A stretch of 64,000 nucleotides of DNA from M3007 sp964484205. Lineage in GTDB: Bacteria > Bacteroidota > Bacteroidia > Chitinophagales > Saprospiraceae. The DNA lies in NCBI GenBank assembly GCA_964484205.1, contig CAZAEZ010000009.1, positions 62,001 to 126,000 of the forward strand. Reading direction: 5' to 3'. Of the stretch, positions 62,353-64,000 are shown piece by piece. How positions within the stretch are numbered: position 1 is the stretch's first letter; every line of letters starts with the position of its first letter. The translations under genes and the position numbers were made by a program. A model generated the notes under the pieces. That model made no database searches, was not told where the DNA came from, and worked only from the letters and a program-made list of their open reading frames with translations.

Positions 62353-62520
62353 GGGCGACCCTTGCGGTCGCCCACCCTTGCGGTCGCCCACCCTTGCGGT
62401 CGCCCACCCTTGCGGTCGCCCACCCTCGCGGTCGCCCACCCTTGCGGTCGCCCACCCTTGCGGTCGCCCACCCTTGCGGTCGCCCACCATGTTTTGGGCG
62501 ACCGCGAGGGTCGCCCCTAC
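62349..62520. repeat. 16-bp tandem array inside a palindrome
   Basis: Eight head-to-tail copies of ACCCTTGCGGTCGCCC (62358-62485, one copy with CTCGCGG) lie between GTAGGGGCG and the complementary CGCCCCTAC, next to an inverted unit GGGCGACCGCGAGGG. Both strands carry long open frames rich in Gly, Arg and Pro, which I regard as accidental. Not CRISPR: there are no spacers. Confidence 0.9.
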
Positions 62521-62540
62521 GGGACATTCCGCGAGGGGAA

Positions 62541-62699
62541 TTACCCGTTTTGTTCGATAATCAAGGGTTGGTTGGCGGGCGGTTCCTGTTCCACCTTTTT
62601 TAATTGGTGCAGGATGAAAGCCAGCACGGCCAGCATTACGATGGACAGGACAATGATGTTGCGGACAGGAAAGGGTTCGCGGGTATGGCGTCGGAACAT
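62541..62699 (-). CDS. small single-pass membrane protein
   Basis: 52 residues, below the length of usual gene callers. A basic start (MFRRHTREPFPVRN) precedes one membrane helix (IIVLSIVMLAVLAFILHQL) and a short polar tail (KKVEQEPPANQPLIIEQNG), giving a positive-inside single-pass topology. No family recognised. Downstream of the acyl-CoA ligase gene on the same strand, 61 bp apart, so it may be co-transcribed. Confidence 0.6.
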   Translation of the reverse strand: MFRRHTREPFPVRNIIVLSIVMLAVLAFILHQLKKVEQEPPANQPLIIEQNG

Positions 62700-62760
62700 G
62701 GGTACGGGTATTCAGTTTTGCGAATGCCCAAAGATACGCACCCGGTTGTTGCCGGCGCGT

Positions 62761-64000
62761 TCAGACTTGCTTCAGGGCCTGACGGTTGATTTTCCCCGTA
62801 TCATTTTTCGGCAAAGCCGGCAAAAACACCACCGCGCGCGGCACTTTGAATTTGGCCAGACGGGTCCGGCAAAATTCAAGCAGGTCGGTTTCGGCAATGG
62901 CAACACCCGGTTTTAGCGCCACAAAAGCGCGGCCCACCTCGCCCCATTTTTCATTGGGCTCTCCGATTACGGCCGCTTCCGATACGGCCGGATGCTCCAG
63001 CAACACGCGTTCCACCTCGGCCGGGTACACATTTTCGCCACCGGAAATAAACATGTTTTTTACCCGGTCGACGATGTAGAGGTACCCGTCTTCGTCTACC
63101 CGGGCCAGGTCGCCGCTGTGAAACCAGCCGTCGCGTATGGCCGCCGCAGTAGCTTCCGGATTTTGCCAGTAGCCGGGCGTGACCATGGGGCCGCGCAGGA
63201 GCAACTCACCGGGTTCATTGGCGGCCAACGGGCGACCCGCCTCGTCGGCAATACAGGTTTCCACATAAAAATTGGGGCGTCCGATGCTGCCTTTTTTGCG
63301 CACGGCGTCGCTGTGATGCAGGGAAGTCAGGTTGGGCCCCACCTCGGTCATACCGTAACCCTGACGGATAAAAATGCCTTTTGCATGCCAGGTCTCGATG
63401 AGCGGGATGGGCATGGGCTCACCGCCAACGATGATGTAGAGCAAACTGCTCAGGTCGGCCGACTCAAAACCCGGCTCGGCAGCCAGCATTTTTAGCATGG
63501 TCGGCACGCCCATAAACAAGGTGCAACGTTCCCGGGCCAGGGCTTCCAGCACCGCCGCCGCTTCAAATTTTTTGAACAAACAAGTGTACGCGCCGTGGTG
63601 CCAAAACGGCGTCAGCAACACGTTCCAGCCGCCGGTGTGGAACGGGGGCATCACGTTGAGCGTTCGGCTTTCGGCGTTTACGATCAGTGAGATGGCCGTA
63701 TTAATGCTGTTCCAAAACAGCATATTGTGGGTATACAGGGCGCCTTTGGGAAAACCCGTGGTGCCGGAGGTGTACAGGATAAAAACCGGGTCGTTCCCGT
63801 CGATCGGGCGGTTGTCAAAATGCGCGTCCGCAGGATGGTCGAGGGCGGGATCGGCAAATTGGGCCAGCGCTTCCAGCGTCCAGCTGCACGGAATTTTGGC
63901 CGTTGTCGGCACGCTGTCGAGCAATTGCTGGTATTTGGCTTCCGCCAAAACAAGGCGCGGCTGGGCATGTTGCAGCAGGTAATCGATCTCCGGCGCGGCC
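62761..64000 (-). CDS. AMP-forming acyl-CoA ligase (long-chain fatty acid-CoA ligase type), partial
   Basis: 412 residues of the C-terminal part; the N-terminus is beyond the window. The ANL superfamily motifs are ILYTSGTTGFPKGALYTHN (the P-loop), QGYGMTEVGPNL (adenine site), GWFHSGDLARVDEDGYLYIVDR (A8 hinge with GD) and, near the end, NDTGKINRQALKQV with the catalytic lysine. It activates a carboxylic acid with ATP and joins it to CoA. Close relatives are acyl-CoA synthetases for long-chain or aromatic acids; the exact substrate is unclear. Confidence 0.9.
   Translation of the reverse strand, partial: AAPEIDYLLQHAQPRLVLAEAKYQQLLDSVPTTAKIPCSWTLEALAQFADPALDHPADAHFDNRPIDGNDPVFILYTSGTTGFPKGALYTHNMLFWNSINTAISLIVNAESRTLNVMPPFHTGGWNVLLTPFWHHGAYTCLFKKFEAAAVLEALARERCTLFMGVPTMLKMLAAEPGFESADLSSLLYIIVGGEPMPIPLIETWHAKGIFIRQGYGMTEVGPNLTSLHHSDAVRKKGSIGRPNFYVETCIADEAGRPLAANEPGELLLRGPMVTPGYWQNPEATAAAIRDGWFHSGDLARVDEDGYLYIVDRVKNMFISGGENVYPAEVERVLLEHPAVSEAAVIGEPNEKWGEVGRAFVALKPGVAIAETDLLEFCRTRLAKFKVPRAVVFLPALPKNDTGKINRQALKQV

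Noticed and set aside
62358..62485. CRISPR array
   Set aside because: Units are head to tail with no spacers and no cas genes nearby.
62318..62916. Gly/Arg/Pro-rich frames over the 16-bp tandem array
   Set aside because: All frames on both strands stay open only because the unit has no stop; no start signal or domain.

Overview
This window is a piece of a Bacteroidota chromosome, most likely from the Saprospiria/Chitinophagia side of the phylum. It is a moderately GC-rich genome. The evidence is: a giant secreted protein with a type IX secretion (T9SS) C-terminal sorting domain, promoters of the phylum-specific TAnnTTTG type, a GldM-like envelope protein, DUF2723/GT117 and TPR glycosyltransferases, and several secreted metallopeptidases. 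The assignment rests on protein style and promoter motifs, not on a marker gene.

Layout. 1-4600: a partial secreted repeat protein, an unknown helical protein, a 1-Cys peroxiredoxin and the N-degron pair clpS-aat. 4.6-18.2 kb: an M23 endopeptidase, a GT2 glycosyltransferase, cmk, two lipoproteins (one a metzincin-type protease), a YtxH/holin-like/unknown/methyltransferase gene cluster, a GNAT, an amidohydrolase, and a cNMP-binding hybrid histidine kinase followed by a stand-alone response regulator. 18.6-30.3 kb: metK, an OmpH/Skp chaperone, a DUF2723 membrane glycosyltransferase, a repeat-dense 0.8-kb gap, the 1458-aa T9SS protein and a LuxR-type regulator. 30.5-39.3 kb: a vanadium-haloperoxidase-family lipoprotein with an altered active-site motif, an Old Yellow Enzyme/dienoyl-CoA reductase plus flavin reductase, membrane proteins, an M1 aminopeptidase and a TrpR-like regulator. 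39.5-47.1 kb: a TPR glycosyltransferase, ahcY, an AT-rich nuclease-like gene, a GNAT and an NtrC-type regulator that lacks its DNA-binding domain. 47.1-64 kb: a DnaA-box-rich AT-rich gap just upstream of dnaB (a candidate oriC), dnaB carrying a 423-aa intein with a homing endonuclease, tatA, nif3 plus a zinc-ribbon protein, thioredoxin-like proteins, an M14 carboxypeptidase, an aminopeptidase P, an RND adaptor, a TrpF-like protein and a partial acyl-CoA ligase. metK and ahcY are both here but not linked, and together they cover the making and recycling of the SAM cofactor.

The least ordinary content is between the genes. Almost every larger gap holds a nested palindromic element. I see at least six kinds: (a) an 88/90-bp element present twice, each copy flanked by a perfect 9-bp direct repeat, which indicates transposition; (b) a 171-176-bp double-nested palindrome present three times plus one diverged relative, whose arms differ between copies by paired (compensatory) changes; (c) 35-bp TACTCGTCC palindromes, two complete plus one rearranged copy; (d) palindromes built from short words of about 7 bases repeated in tandem; (e) a 31-bp perfect inverted repeat bounding 335 bp, into which element (a) has jumped; (f) a 16-bp tandem array inside a palindrome. 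Several of these supply false start codons to neighbouring genes, so I moved those starts inward. No rRNA, tRNA or CRISPR was seen.
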